Positions 7,062 to 14,920 of a stretch of 64,000 bases of DNA are shown in pieces. Numbering within the stretch: the stretch's first letter is position 1; the number at the start of each line of letters is the position of its first letter. The position numbers were made by a program, and so were the translations under genes. Below the pieces are notes generated by a model. It searched no databases, had not been told where the DNA came from, and was given only the letters and a program-made list of their open reading frames with translations. Origin of the DNA: an uncultured Apibacter sp. (GTDB lineage Bacteria > Bacteroidota > Bacteroidia > Flavobacteriales > Weeksellaceae); the NCBI GenBank assembly GCA_945280365.1, contig CALYQD010000010.1, forward strand, positions 1 to 64,000. Direction: 5' to 3'.

Positions 7062-8084
7062 TTAGTTTTGTATGTCGCTACCTAAATTTATTTCATTAGG
7101 CATATAATAATATATTGGATCCCAATAATATTTATCCCTTTTATCAATATACCCTAATCCCGGCCAAGGTAAATGTGAAGACATAACCAGTTGTTTATTT
7201 TTAAAACAATCTTCCAATACTTGTTTTCTTGTACGGATAGCTTGCTCAAAATTAACATCAAATACTATACCCCATTCAGGATTTGAAATTAGTAATGGAG
7301 CATGAAAAATATCGACAATATTTTTGACCGATTTTCCTTCGGATGAAATAGTAAATATGGTGTGCCCCGGAGTATGGCCTGCCGCCAATTCTGTCTGGAT
7401 TACAGTAAATAAGGTCTCTCCGGGGTGAAATGAAACTATTTTTTCCTTAATCCTATTTAAGACTTTCTTTGTAAAGTTGATAGTTGTGTTCCTTTGCTCA
7501 ACAGTTAATTTGCTATTCGAGAAATCAGGATTATCTGACATCCAAAAGTCATATTCCTCTTTGGCAATATGATACTTTGCATTGGGGTACACTATTGTTC
7601 CTTCATTCGTAATAAGCCCTCCAATATGATCTCTATGCGCATGGGTAATCAAAATGTCCGTAATCGACTCTCTCGAGATACCTGCATTTTCAATATTATT
7701 TAATAACCAGCCTTGGTTCTCTCCAAAATGATTACCCATACCTGCATCTATTAAAATGATTTTTTCTTGTACTTTTATCAACATAACATTGATTGCTAAA
7801 TCAATGGCCTTTTTTGTTGGATGAAACTTTTGTATCTCGACCATGAAATCTGATGAAGAAATGGCTGGAGCAAAAGTAGGTTGAGGTTTATCTATAGACA
7901 TATATCCGTCTGAAAAAATATAAAAACTGATATTTCCTAAATTAACTTTTAAGCCTTCACTTTTAACCCGATCTATACTATCTTTTTTCATAGGATTATT
8001 ATTTAAGTTAATACCCATTAATGCCGGTGAAACCATTATACTTACAGTTGAAATCATTAGTTTTAAAGCTCTTCTTCTGTCCAT
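7062..8084 (-). CDS. MBL-fold metallo-hydrolase, exported
   Basis: This 340-residue protein has the metallo-beta-lactamase zinc motif THAHRDHIGG (H148, H150, D152, H153), preceded by LIDAGMG and followed by AAGHTPGHT with the next zinc histidines and a late SSHLPWPGLG. The N-terminus MDRRRALKLMISTVSIMVSPALMG looks like a signal peptide, with an arginine pair that could direct Tat export. The family hydrolyses a range of esters, lactones and thioesters; the substrate here is unknown. It is divergent from an HxlR regulator (8202-8567), which probably controls it. Confidence 0.85.
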   Translation of the reverse strand: MDRRRALKLMISTVSIMVSPALMGINLNNNPMKKDSIDRVKSEGLKVNLGNISFYIFSDGYMSIDKPQPTFAPAISSSDFMVEIQKFHPTKKAIDLAINVMLIKVQEKIILIDAGMGNHFGENQGWLLNNIENAGISRESITDILITHAHRDHIGGLITNEGTIVYPNAKYHIAKEEYDFWMSDNPDFSNSKLTVEQRNTTINFTKKVLNRIKEKIVSFHPGETLFTVIQTELAAGHTPGHTIFTISSEGKSVKNIVDIFHAPLLISNPEWGIVFDVNFEQAIRTRKQVLEDCFKNKQLVMSSHLPWPGLGYIDKRDKYYWDPIYYYMPNEINLGSDIQN

Positions 8085-8100
8085 ATTATTATTTTTTATA

Positions 8101-8108
8101 CAAAATTA
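8101..8108 (-). promoter_or_regulatory. Promoter -7 box TAATTTTG of the MBL gene
   Basis: Minus strand TAATTTTG, matching TAnnTTTG, 17 bases upstream of the start codon. Confidence 0.5.
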
Positions 8109-8201
8109 TCTATTTAATCTACTATTAACAAGTACCTACTATTTTGTACCTTAGCTACTTAAAAGAAACTATAATTGATTATCAGCATAAAAAGAATTAA
8201 A

Positions 8202-8567
8202 ATGATAGAAAAAAATATTGCAGAATCAGCTTGCGCAGTAGATTATGCTTTTAGAAGAATAGGTGGAAAATATAAAGGGCGAATATTATGGTATATTCAT
8301 AATAATGAAGTATTGAGATTTGGCGAATTAAAAAAACGTATGACAGACATTACCACCAAAATGCTAACGCAAACGTTACGAGAGCTAGAAAATGACGGGC
8401 TCTTATCCCGAAAAGTTTATCATGAAGTGCCACCCAAGGTAGAATATAGACTGACGGATGTCAGCGAGGATCTGATTCCTTTTATTATCCAATTGAGGGA
8501 ATGGGGCATCGCTCAGATGAAAAAAGAGAATATTCCAATACGTGAGCATGAAGCAAATAAGAAATAA
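8202..8567 (+). CDS. HxlR-family winged-helix regulator
   Basis: From ATG 8202 the protein has 121 residues with the HxlR pattern: CAVDYAFRRIGGKYKGRILWYI, FGELKKRMTDITTKMLTQTLRELENDGLLSR (recognition helix), and VPPKVEYRLTDVSEDLIPFIIQLREWG. HxlR proteins often sense electrophiles or redox stress and control an adjacent gene. An earlier in-frame TTG (8175) is weaker than this ATG. The divergent MBL hydrolase is the likely target. Confidence 0.85.
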   Translation: MIEKNIAESACAVDYAFRRIGGKYKGRILWYIHNNEVLRFGELKKRMTDITTKMLTQTLRELENDGLLSRKVYHEVPPKVEYRLTDVSEDLIPFIIQLREWGIAQMKKENIPIREHEANKK

Positions 8568-9315
8568 TTATTTCTTATTAAACTTGAATCCTATTGAAGA
8601 AATAATAGATGTGACTCTTTTATAGCTAATGAGATAGACAAAACTACCAAAGCTTACAATTGAATATTTTTTGAAAGGAATATGCAATCTGATTCAAATG
8701 CGCGAATTTTCCATTTTGTTGGAATACTTTCTATGTGAAGAATAAAGAGACAACAATCTCTGCCAAAGCAACAATTAACCAAGCCTTTCAATTTAAGCAT
8801 TATATGAAGTTAGGAGACGAATGTTTCTTGGCTTATTGGTTTGAATCACTCAGGATATGGAATTTTAAGATTTAAAAATTCTTGTTCCTACTGAATGAAA
8901 ACTAACGTTTTATGAAGATAAATGAATTTTAGGTCATTTTTTCTATGAGTAAAAAGGTAATGATTCTAACAAATCAAACTCAAAACGAGTTAGAATTAAA
9001 TTCCGGTTAACAATCGAGTAATCTGCTTCATACTGTATGAATTCTTTTACTTAGACTACAAAATTTTTATAAGTAATTATGTATTTCTTCATTTTCAATT
9101 TGTTAAGCATCAGATAGACAATATGCTAGCTAATTTAGTATTTAAAAAATCATTCATATACATAATTTTTAAATTAATAAACAGGGTAATAGGTGTAATC
9201 CTATTTTTCGGTGAATGATTCTATATTATTTTTAAATTCTATTCAATTGTCAAGGCTTGATTATACATTTCTCTTATTTTATATATATGCTTTAGCCTGT
9301 AAGGGTACCGTGCTA
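8568..9315. other. Gene-poor stretch with a possible small coding remnant
   Basis: No intact gene is visible in these roughly 750 bases. At 8693-8875 one frame stays open for 60 codons and reads protein-like (NTFYVKNKETTISAKATINQAFQFKHYMKLGD and so on), but there is no ATG start and I do not recognise it. It is possibly a fragment of a decayed gene. Confidence 0.4.
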
Positions 9316-9615
9316 TTATAAGGAATAATTGAAAACATCTCTTAAAACTTCATCACAATATTTTGTAGGTTCAAATTCAATTATTTGGTAACCTGCTATT
9401 TGGTTAGTATAAAACGGGTCTTGTGAAATAATATTTTCAACCTCTTGCCGATTGCAAGCCTTACATAAAATAACACCACCTATCCGTGGATGTTGTCTTC
9501 CAGATGTTATAAAGTTGCCCCTCTGATAGAATTTATCTAAAAACTGCTTATGGTCTTCTAAATAATTCTCGACTTCTCTCAACTCTTTATGATAAGTAAG
9601 TACCACAATAAACAT
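9316..9615 (-). CDS. YciI-family protein
   Basis: This 99-residue protein has the YCII/dimeric alpha-beta barrel pattern: MFIVVLTYHKELREVENYLEDHKQFLDKFYQRGNFITSGRQ, then GGVILCKACNRQEVENIISQDPFYTNQIAGYQIIEFEPTK. Family members are small cytoplasmic enzymes or binding proteins with a conserved His and Asp (here H24 of EDHKQF and D66 of SQDPF). The substrate is unknown. It is transcribed divergently from a LysR regulator with back-to-back promoter boxes, so the two are probably coregulated. Confidence 0.85.
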   Translation of the reverse strand: MFIVVLTYHKELREVENYLEDHKQFLDKFYQRGNFITSGRQHPRIGGVILCKACNRQEVENIISQDPFYTNQIAGYQIIEFEPTKYCDEVLRDVFNYSL

Positions 9616-9660
9616 GACTAATAAATTTTTATTGGTTATACAAATAATTTTTTAATACTC

Positions 9661-9691
9661 TTGATTTTGTGACAAAGATAAAATACCTTTG
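9661..9691 (+). promoter_or_regulatory. LysR promoter: TTG, 20-base spacer, TACCTTTG
   Basis: TTG at 9661-9663 and TACCTTTG at 9684-9691 fit the Bacteroidota promoter layout. The box lies 36 bases upstream of the LysR start. Confidence 0.6.
9673..9680 (-). promoter_or_regulatory. YciI promoter -7 box TATCTTTG
   Basis: Minus strand TATCTTTG, three bases from the oppositely facing LysR box, so the two promoters overlap and cannot easily be occupied together. Confidence 0.55.
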
Positions 9692-9726
9692 ATATAAAAA
9701 AAGGGTTAAATTAATACTTTATAGGT

Positions 9727-10599
9727 ATGAATAGTAACAGCCTTCATTATTTCAATGTATTGGCAGAAGAACTGCATTTTAGCAAAGCTGCACAAAAGCT
9801 ACATATCACTCAGCCCCCATTGAGTAGGGCTATCAGACAGTTGGAAGAAGAATTGGATGTTAGATTGTTTGAACGCAATCAACGAAATGTAATGCTAACC
9901 CCGGCAGGCGAATATTTGAAAAAGAAAGCGGATTTCATTTTGCAAAATATCTTGGAAGCAAAAAAAGAAGTTAAACGGATAGCAACGGGAGCAAGTGGTA
10001 TACTACAAATTGCTTATGTGGGTTCCGTATTTCCGCTAATTCTACCTATACTTAAAGATTTTACGCAACATTATCAAAATGTTCATTTACGGTTATCCCA
10101 ATACACCGTTTATGAGCAAATCAAAATGTTAAAGAAAGGAGAAATTGATATTGCATTTTTGCGTACTCCAATACATACCGAAGACTTGCATTTGTGTGAA
10201 ATATATCGTGAATCATTTGTTTTGATAACTTCTGACCAAAATCAATTTGATTTATCGGATAAGTCTGATTTTTCTTTCTTGTCTAAATATCCTTTTATTC
10301 TTTTTCCCCAATATTTAGCTAGTGGGTTGTATGAACAAATAATTACGATTTGCAATACGATGGGATTTTCTCTCAACATAGTGCATGATGTATATCAATT
10401 GGATGCTATTGTTCGAATGGTGGAATTAGATATGGGAATTGCCATACTTCCCAAATCAGCATTATTGGGAACAGCGGCTAAAGTGCGTGTGCATGAGTTA
10501 AATTTGATAAAACAACAATCTGTTATTTCCGCTTGTTATCATCCGGAAAACGCTAATCCCGTTTTGCATCGTTTTATTCAAAGTAAACTAAAATTATAG
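9727..10599 (+). CDS. LysR-family transcriptional regulator
   Basis: This 290-residue protein has an N-terminal winged HTH (LHYFNVLAEELHFSKAAQKLHITQPPLSRAIRQLEEELDVRLFERNQRNVMLTPAG) and a LysR substrate-binding domain from about residue 90. Length and layout are normal for the family. It probably acts as a tetramer that senses a small ligand. The divergent yciI-like gene is the likely target, because their promoters overlap. An integrase remnant follows at 10636. Confidence 0.9.
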   Translation: MNSNSLHYFNVLAEELHFSKAAQKLHITQPPLSRAIRQLEEELDVRLFERNQRNVMLTPAGEYLKKKADFILQNILEAKKEVKRIATGASGILQIAYVGSVFPLILPILKDFTQHYQNVHLRLSQYTVYEQIKMLKKGEIDIAFLRTPIHTEDLHLCEIYRESFVLITSDQNQFDLSDKSDFSFLSKYPFILFPQYLASGLYEQIITICNTMGFSLNIVHDVYQLDAIVRMVELDMGIAILPKSALLGTAAKVRVHELNLIKQQSVISACYHPENANPVLHRFIQSKLKL

Positions 10600-10635
10600 T
10601 GATGCGATAATTTAATTGAATAGCAAAACAGGTAT

Positions 10636-10827
10636 AATTTCGAACCACTTATTACGCTTTCGCAAGGCTTAACTCTAGAAACCGACAGTCAAATGTTGGT
10701 ATATAAATGTATTAAAACGACAGAAATTTATGCGAAACTCACACGGCAAAAGATTAACGAGGATATGAAAAAGTTAAGTAATCATATTGGACTGAAGTGT
10801 AAACTGATAATTTATATTGAAAATTAA
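10636..10827 (+). pseudogene. Tyrosine recombinase (integrase) C-terminal remnant
   Basis: One frame reads ITLSQGLTLETDSQMLVYKCIKTTEIYAKLTRQKINEDMKKLSNHIG. This is the end of a Bacteroidota-type tyrosine integrase, whose usual pattern is TLSNGVPIETVSKMLGHKSIKTTQIYAKI.D.KI.EDM.KL. The catalytic tyrosine position is present (EIYAKL), but the H-x-x-R box and everything upstream are missing, and GHK has become YKC. It is a scar of a lost integrated element. Confidence 0.75.
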
Positions 10828-11026
10828 AATAAATAGTATCTGATTTTGAATATAATAACTACAAACTTTGATTTAAAATCTGCTATTATATTCTATAATC
10901 TAAAGTTTTAAATAAATGCAGTATTTATATTTTAAGATATCTGTTATTTTTGAAGATTGGTCAATCTTATGAAGTATAGAATGTAAATTGTATGATTGAT
11001 CTTATCAAATATGCCAAAATATTAAT

Positions 11027-11719
11027 ATGAAAGAGGTAAGAAATATTTTTATTGAATCTTGTAATAAAATAGCAGATTTAATACAAGATAAACATTTTAA
11101 AGCAATCCAAAAAGGTCAGATACTCAAAAAAAAGTCTAAAAATAAAGATATAGTTTATGAAATAGTATTTCAGTCCAGTTTCAGAAACACAAATTTTCAT
11201 ATTTCAATTCTACCCCACATAAATGTTTACTCAAAAAAATTGAAAGAATGGATAATTGAACAAACAAATAACTCGTACAGTAGCGGAATTGTTGTGTCTG
11301 AATATTTAGGGAATATCACTCCTTACAAAACATCAAAATCTTGGAATTTGGCAGGATTGAGCCGCGAAAAATATATTGAAGAAATTGCGGAATTATTAAA
11401 CAAATATGCCTTGCCTATATTTGATCTATTTGAAGAAACAACTTCAGCAATTGATTTTTTGGCAGAAAATGGACAGCAATTCAATAAATATGTTGATGAT
11501 TCTTTACTCCCGCTTGGTTTTATGATTCGATTTGCACCAAAAGAAAAAGCAGAAAAATTTTTTAACCACTTTATTAGTCATTGCAAATTCAAAGGAAGAA
11601 TTATTGAATTGTATAAATCTTTGGAGCATAGTGAAAATATAGACCTCAATTATTCTGAATTTAGTTATGCAAGTGATATAAAACTAGCGTATATAAACAA
11701 ATTGAAAATAATTAAATAA
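11027..11719 (+). CDS. Hypothetical protein, DUF4304-like
   Basis: This is an intact 230-residue soluble protein. The first 120 residues follow a layout resembling DUF4304: a starting helix (IFIESCNKIADLIQDKHFKAIQKGQILKKKS), then a strand-rich part with YEIVFQSSFRNTNFHISILPHINVYSKKLKEW, then a helical C-terminal half (IEEIAELLNKYALPIFDLFEETTSAIDFLAENG). There is no signal peptide. The resemblance is weak and the function of that family is unknown. It lies between integrase and excisionase remnants, so it may be cargo of the decayed element. Confidence 0.5.
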   Translation: MKEVRNIFIESCNKIADLIQDKHFKAIQKGQILKKKSKNKDIVYEIVFQSSFRNTNFHISILPHINVYSKKLKEWIIEQTNNSYSSGIVVSEYLGNITPYKTSKSWNLAGLSREKYIEEIAELLNKYALPIFDLFEETTSAIDFLAENGQQFNKYVDDSLLPLGFMIRFAPKEKAEKFFNHFISHCKFKGRIIELYKSLEHSENIDLNYSEFSYASDIKLAYINKLKIIK

Positions 11720-11806
11720 CGAAATTATTATGACTGAAACCTGTTTTTTGAATGCGCCCAGGTTTATTTCTACTTATATCTTCCTAGCCGTTTGGGGGAC
11801 GATGGC

Positions 11807-12013
11807 CTACAGAATAAACGGTTGCCCAAGAATAACCTTGAGCGATAAAATATCCTCACATTTTAAGCTATTTTCTAAAATTCCCATATAGCCTTCTTGC
11901 ATCAGCTTTTTAATAATTGAGAAACGATACAGAATTTTACTTCCCAATTTAATGTAAGAAATATTTACCTCATTGCTATAATTCTGTAAGCTTCCACGAC
12001 TGTGCTTTATCTT
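11807..12013 (-). pseudogene. Excisionase-like HTH protein remnant
   Basis: Minus strand translation gives KHSRGSLQNYSNEVNISYIKLGSKILYRFSIIKKLMQEGYM. This fits the HTH_17 pattern of excisionase-like proteins carried by Bacteroidota mobile elements (vS.rtLqnYrd.g.I.yyKlG.kilYr.sdIekll). There is no usable start codon and the N-terminal half of the helix-turn-helix is missing. With the integrase remnant at 10636-10827 it marks a decayed element. Confidence 0.55.
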
Positions 12014-12363
12014 TTATGACAACTCCTCATCCTAAGATGATTATACAATATATTTTTAAAAACTCTTCAAAATAAATATTCTCATTTTCTAATACTAAAA
12101 TAGCTGTATTTTCTTATCATTTAAAACTAACTATTAATTAATATTGTATAAAAGCTAAAAAATATTCTTATTCATACCAAAAATGTTGTATTTTATCAAA
12201 AAAGTACAACACATTATATATAACAAATAAAACTAATATTTATAATTCTGAATTAGGTCGAAAATTATTCTAAATAGCAATATATTTTCAAGCAAAGAGA
12301 ATATAAGGTTATATGGTATTGATGAGACCTTTATATTATATATTTGAGCCTATAAAATATAGA
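12014..12363. other. Gene-free AT-rich stretch
   Basis: I see no gene or clear RNA in this stretch. It leads into the promoter of the second XRE regulator. Confidence 0.5.
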
Positions 12364-12393
12364 TTTGTTTTATCAGATTTTTTGTTACTTTTG
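12364..12393 (+). promoter_or_regulatory. Promoter: TTTG, 18-base spacer, TACTTTTG
   Basis: TTTG at 12364-12367 and TACTTTTG at 12386-12393 match both boxes of the Bacteroidota promoter. The start codon of the XRE gene is 17 bases past the second box. The box overlaps the 18-base repeat at 12389-12406. Confidence 0.7.
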
Positions 12394-12406
12394 CTAAAAC
12401 ACTTTT
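12389..12406 (+). repeat. 18-bp direct repeat, copy 1 (between promoter and start of XRE gene)
   Basis: TTTTGCTAAAACACTTTT occurs here and again, exactly, at 12952-12969 beyond the gene. This copy covers the 3' end of the -7 box and the presumed transcription start, a typical place for an autoregulator's operator. Confidence 0.7.
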
Positions 12407-12409
12407 GTT

Positions 12410-12820
12410 ATGAGTATAGATACAGCCCCTAAGAAAGTACATCAAGGAAGAAATATAAAAAGATTAAGAGAAATGCTTGGTATTAAGCAGGAATCTCTTG
12501 CTTTTGATTTAGGTGTTAGCCAGGCTACTGTATCAGATTATGAGCAAAAAGAAGCGTTAGATGATAAAATTTTAGAAAAAGTTTCTATAGCATTGAAAAT
12601 CCCTATAGAAGCCATAAAGAATATGACTGATGAAACTACTAATAATTATATAAATACTTTTTACGATAATAGTCAACAAAGTGGTTTTTTCAGTAATCCT
12701 ATCAATTGCAATTTTAATCCTATTGATAAAATCGTTGAATTATATTGTGAAAAAGAAGAACTCTATAAGAAAATGATAAAAGACAGGGATGAATTAATTG
12801 AAAAATTGTCAAAAAAATAA
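12410..12820 (+). CDS. XRE-family HTH regulator, paralogue 2
   Basis: This 136-residue protein has an XRE domain at about residues 13-66 (GRNIKRLREMLGIKQESLAFDLGVSQATVSDYE), a variable middle and a tail FNPIDKIVELYCEKEELYKKMIKDRDELIEKL. It is clearly paralogous to 5189-5593 at both ends, with the linker diverged. The tail probably forms a coiled coil for dimer formation or partner contact. It lies at the edge of the decayed mobile element. An exact 18-base repeat on each side of the gene may be its operator. Confidence 0.85.
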   Translation: MSIDTAPKKVHQGRNIKRLREMLGIKQESLAFDLGVSQATVSDYEQKEALDDKILEKVSIALKIPIEAIKNMTDETTNNYINTFYDNSQQSGFFSNPINCNFNPIDKIVELYCEKEELYKKMIKDRDELIEKLSKK

Positions 12821-12830
12821 TTTAATAAAA

Positions 12831-12870
12831 TATTTATTTTCACTAAAATAAATAAAAATTTTATTTTTTT
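12831..12870 (+). terminator. AT-only hairpin with T-run after XRE gene
   Basis: TATTTATTTT (12831-12840), loop CACT, AAAATAAATA (12845-12854), then a T-rich tail. The stem lacks GC pairs, so strength is doubtful. Confidence 0.4.
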
Positions 12871-12951
12871 CTTTAGTTTCAAAAATCATTTAATAAATTA
12901 TTAAAACTTATTAGTTCAAAAATATTTCACTTATTATAAAGAAGAAATTAA

Positions 12952-12969
12952 TTTTGCTAAAACACTTTT
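12952..12969 (+). repeat. 18-bp direct repeat, copy 2
   Basis: Exact copy of 12389-12406. It too overlaps a TAnnTTTG box (TAATTTTG, 12949-12956), but no gene follows on the plus strand, so this may be a duplicated promoter fragment. Confidence 0.65.
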
Positions 12970-13032
12970 ATTCAATTAAATACTAGAAATTAACATTACA
13001 AAAGTAATTTCTATAGATATGCTTATTATTTT

Positions 13033-13332
13033 TTATATAAAATTAGTATCTAAAAAAATATCCTTAATTAATCGTATCACCCTTTGAGTTGAATAATAGT
13101 TTACAGAGCTTTTATCTTCTTTGCAATCAATATTCTCAACTTTCCAAATATGTTTATTATATGATTGAATCTTTATTTCCAAAGAATCAGCTACCTGAAT
13201 TCCTAAAAGTGAATTTTCCCAAGAATTTAATTTAGAAAATATTTCCAAAACCTGTGATTCTAAGGCAGGCAAAGACTCTTCCCTATGTATTGAAAGTACC
13301 CGTGAGTTGTTTTCTAAATAAATATGAATCAA
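13033..13332 (-). CDS. Hypothetical protein downstream of MATE gene
   Basis: The frame is open well into the MATE gene, but its plausible part begins after the MATE stop at 13341, with TTG at 13332 as a possible start (99 residues). The sequence reads protein-like: HIYLENNSRVLSIHREESLPALESQVLEIFSKLNSW, then LGIQVADSLEIKIQSYNKHIWKVENIDCKE and STQRVIRLIKDIFLD. No ATG is available and no clear ribosome binding site is seen. I do not recognise it. It may be translationally coupled to the MATE gene or be the tail of a gene that lost its start. Confidence 0.4.
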   Translation of the reverse strand: MIHIYLENNSRVLSIHREESLPALESQVLEIFSKLNSWENSLLGIQVADSLEIKIQSYNKHIWKVENIDCKEDKSSVNYYSTQRVIRLIKDIFLDTNFI

Positions 13333-13340
13333 TGTATAAA

Positions 13341-14675
13341 TTATTTTTTTCCTTTGGTAAGAATTTGAAAACGCCAAAGAAGCATAATGGCAGCAAATCC
13401 CAATCCAATACACAAACCTATCCAAGTTCCTACAGCTCCCAGCTTTTGATTAATGCATAAATAGTATCCAATAGGGATAGCTAAGACAATATAAGCAATA
13501 AAGCATATAAAAGTAGGAATTTTTACATCTCTCATGGCTCGTAAGCATCCCAAGCTAACTACTTGTATTCCGTCAAATATTTGAAATATGGCCGTTAATA
13601 TCAATAATTTAGAAGTTATGGCAATAACTTCCGTTTTACTCTTATCAAAGAATATTAACGGTAGTTGATCTTTAAAAATTATAAAAAGTAGCCCACATAT
13701 AGTCATGAATGCAAAGACCAAATATATATTAGCCATTCCGGCCTTTTTAAGGTCCGACATATTTTTCACACCATAATATCCTGCTACTCGTACCGTTGCA
13801 GCAACTCCGAATCCAGTACAAACTTGAAAGGTAATAGATGCTAAATTAGAGGTTACCGAATGCGCAGACGTATCTAAATATCCATGCATACCGGCTATAA
13901 ATGCAGCTAAGGCAAATGAGCTTATTTCAAACAAGGACTGTAAAGATGAAGGTAAACCTATTGATATTAATTTACGAAAATATACAGATTGAAAATTTTT
14001 CCACTTGACATCTTTTAGGTAATATAAAGATTTTTTATTACAATATAGGACCACTATAATGATACACATCATTAAAATGCGAGCAATTAGAGTAGCCGTA
14101 GCCGACCCTTTCAATCCCATTTCCGGAAGCCCCCAATATCCGTAAATTAATCCAAAATTTAAAATTACATTAACAATATTAGATATGATAGTGGCTATAG
14201 TTACTAAAACGGTCATAGAAATACCCTCGGAAAATTGTCTATAAGATTGGAAAATCATTAAAGGCAATAAGCTCCAAGCACTGATATTGAGAAAAGTTAT
14301 GGCATCGGGTATTACCGATACATCTTGCTTGGCATGATACAGTAAAGGAGAGCAAAACTCCAATAATAAAATTACTCCTAAAGCCAAGGCAACGTTCATA
14401 ACCGCACCATGTGTAAAAATTTTTAAAACTCTGCTCTTATTTCCATTTGCAACTGCTGAGGATATAAGTGGCGACATAGAATAAGAAAAACCTAATAGAA
14501 ACACTAAAAATATGAAAAACAAACTGGTTGCTAAGGAAGAGGAAGCTACTGCTCGTTCTCCCAAATTAGCTATAATTATAATATCAATAAAATTTACAGA
14601 TACCTGTCCCAGCTGTGTGATGACAACCGGAAAAGCTAACTTTGTATTGGCTTTAAAATGTTCTTTTAAATTCAT
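13341..14675 (-). CDS. MATE-family multidrug efflux transporter
   Basis: This 444-residue inner-membrane protein has about twelve hydrophobic segments in two related halves, of normal MATE/NorM length. The N-terminal half begins KLAFPVVITQLGQVSVNFIDIIIIANLGERAVASSSLA and the second half begins KLISIGLPSSLQSLFEISSFALAAFIAG, the repeat expected of the family. MATE proteins expel cationic drugs in exchange for H+ or Na+. Transcription starts from a box at 14695-14702. Substrate unknown. Confidence 0.92.
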   Translation of the reverse strand: MNLKEHFKANTKLAFPVVITQLGQVSVNFIDIIIIANLGERAVASSSLATSLFFIFLVFLLGFSYSMSPLISSAVANGNKSRVLKIFTHGAVMNVALALGVILLLEFCSPLLYHAKQDVSVIPDAITFLNISAWSLLPLMIFQSYRQFSEGISMTVLVTIATIISNIVNVILNFGLIYGYWGLPEMGLKGSATATLIARILMMCIIIVVLYCNKKSLYYLKDVKWKNFQSVYFRKLISIGLPSSLQSLFEISSFALAAFIAGMHGYLDTSAHSVTSNLASITFQVCTGFGVAATVRVAGYYGVKNMSDLKKAGMANIYLVFAFMTICGLLFIIFKDQLPLIFFDKSKTEVIAITSKLLILTAIFQIFDGIQVVSLGCLRAMRDVKIPTFICFIAYIVLAIPIGYYLCINQKLGAVGTWIGLCIGLGFAAIMLLWRFQILTKGKK

Positions 14676-14694
14676 TTGAATCCTTTCGAGCCTG

Positions 14695-14702
14695 CAAAGA
14701 TA
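14695..14702 (-). promoter_or_regulatory. MATE promoter -7 box TATCTTTG
   Basis: Minus strand TATCTTTG, 20 bases upstream of the start codon. Confidence 0.6.
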
Positions 14703-14872
14703 GAAATTTTAATAAAAATCGATTCATTCAAAATGAATATCTTTATACTAAATAACTAAACATTTTTGATTTTATAGAATATTTTTTTCATTATTGACAC
14801 CTTTTTACTTCAAATAAAAGGTATCTTTTAAAATTAAAAAAAATAATTGCCACTACAATTAAACAAAAGATG

Positions 14873-14880
14873 TACCTTTG
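14873..14880 (+). promoter_or_regulatory. CDF transporter promoter -7 box TACCTTTG
   Basis: TACCTTTG with a TTG at 14847-14849 (23-base spacer). Transcription would begin near 14886, after the ATG at 14870, so translation must start at ATG 14921. Confidence 0.65.
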
Positions 14881-14920
14881 CAGCGCCAGGCATTTGCCCC
14901 TAAATGTAATATACGAATAC

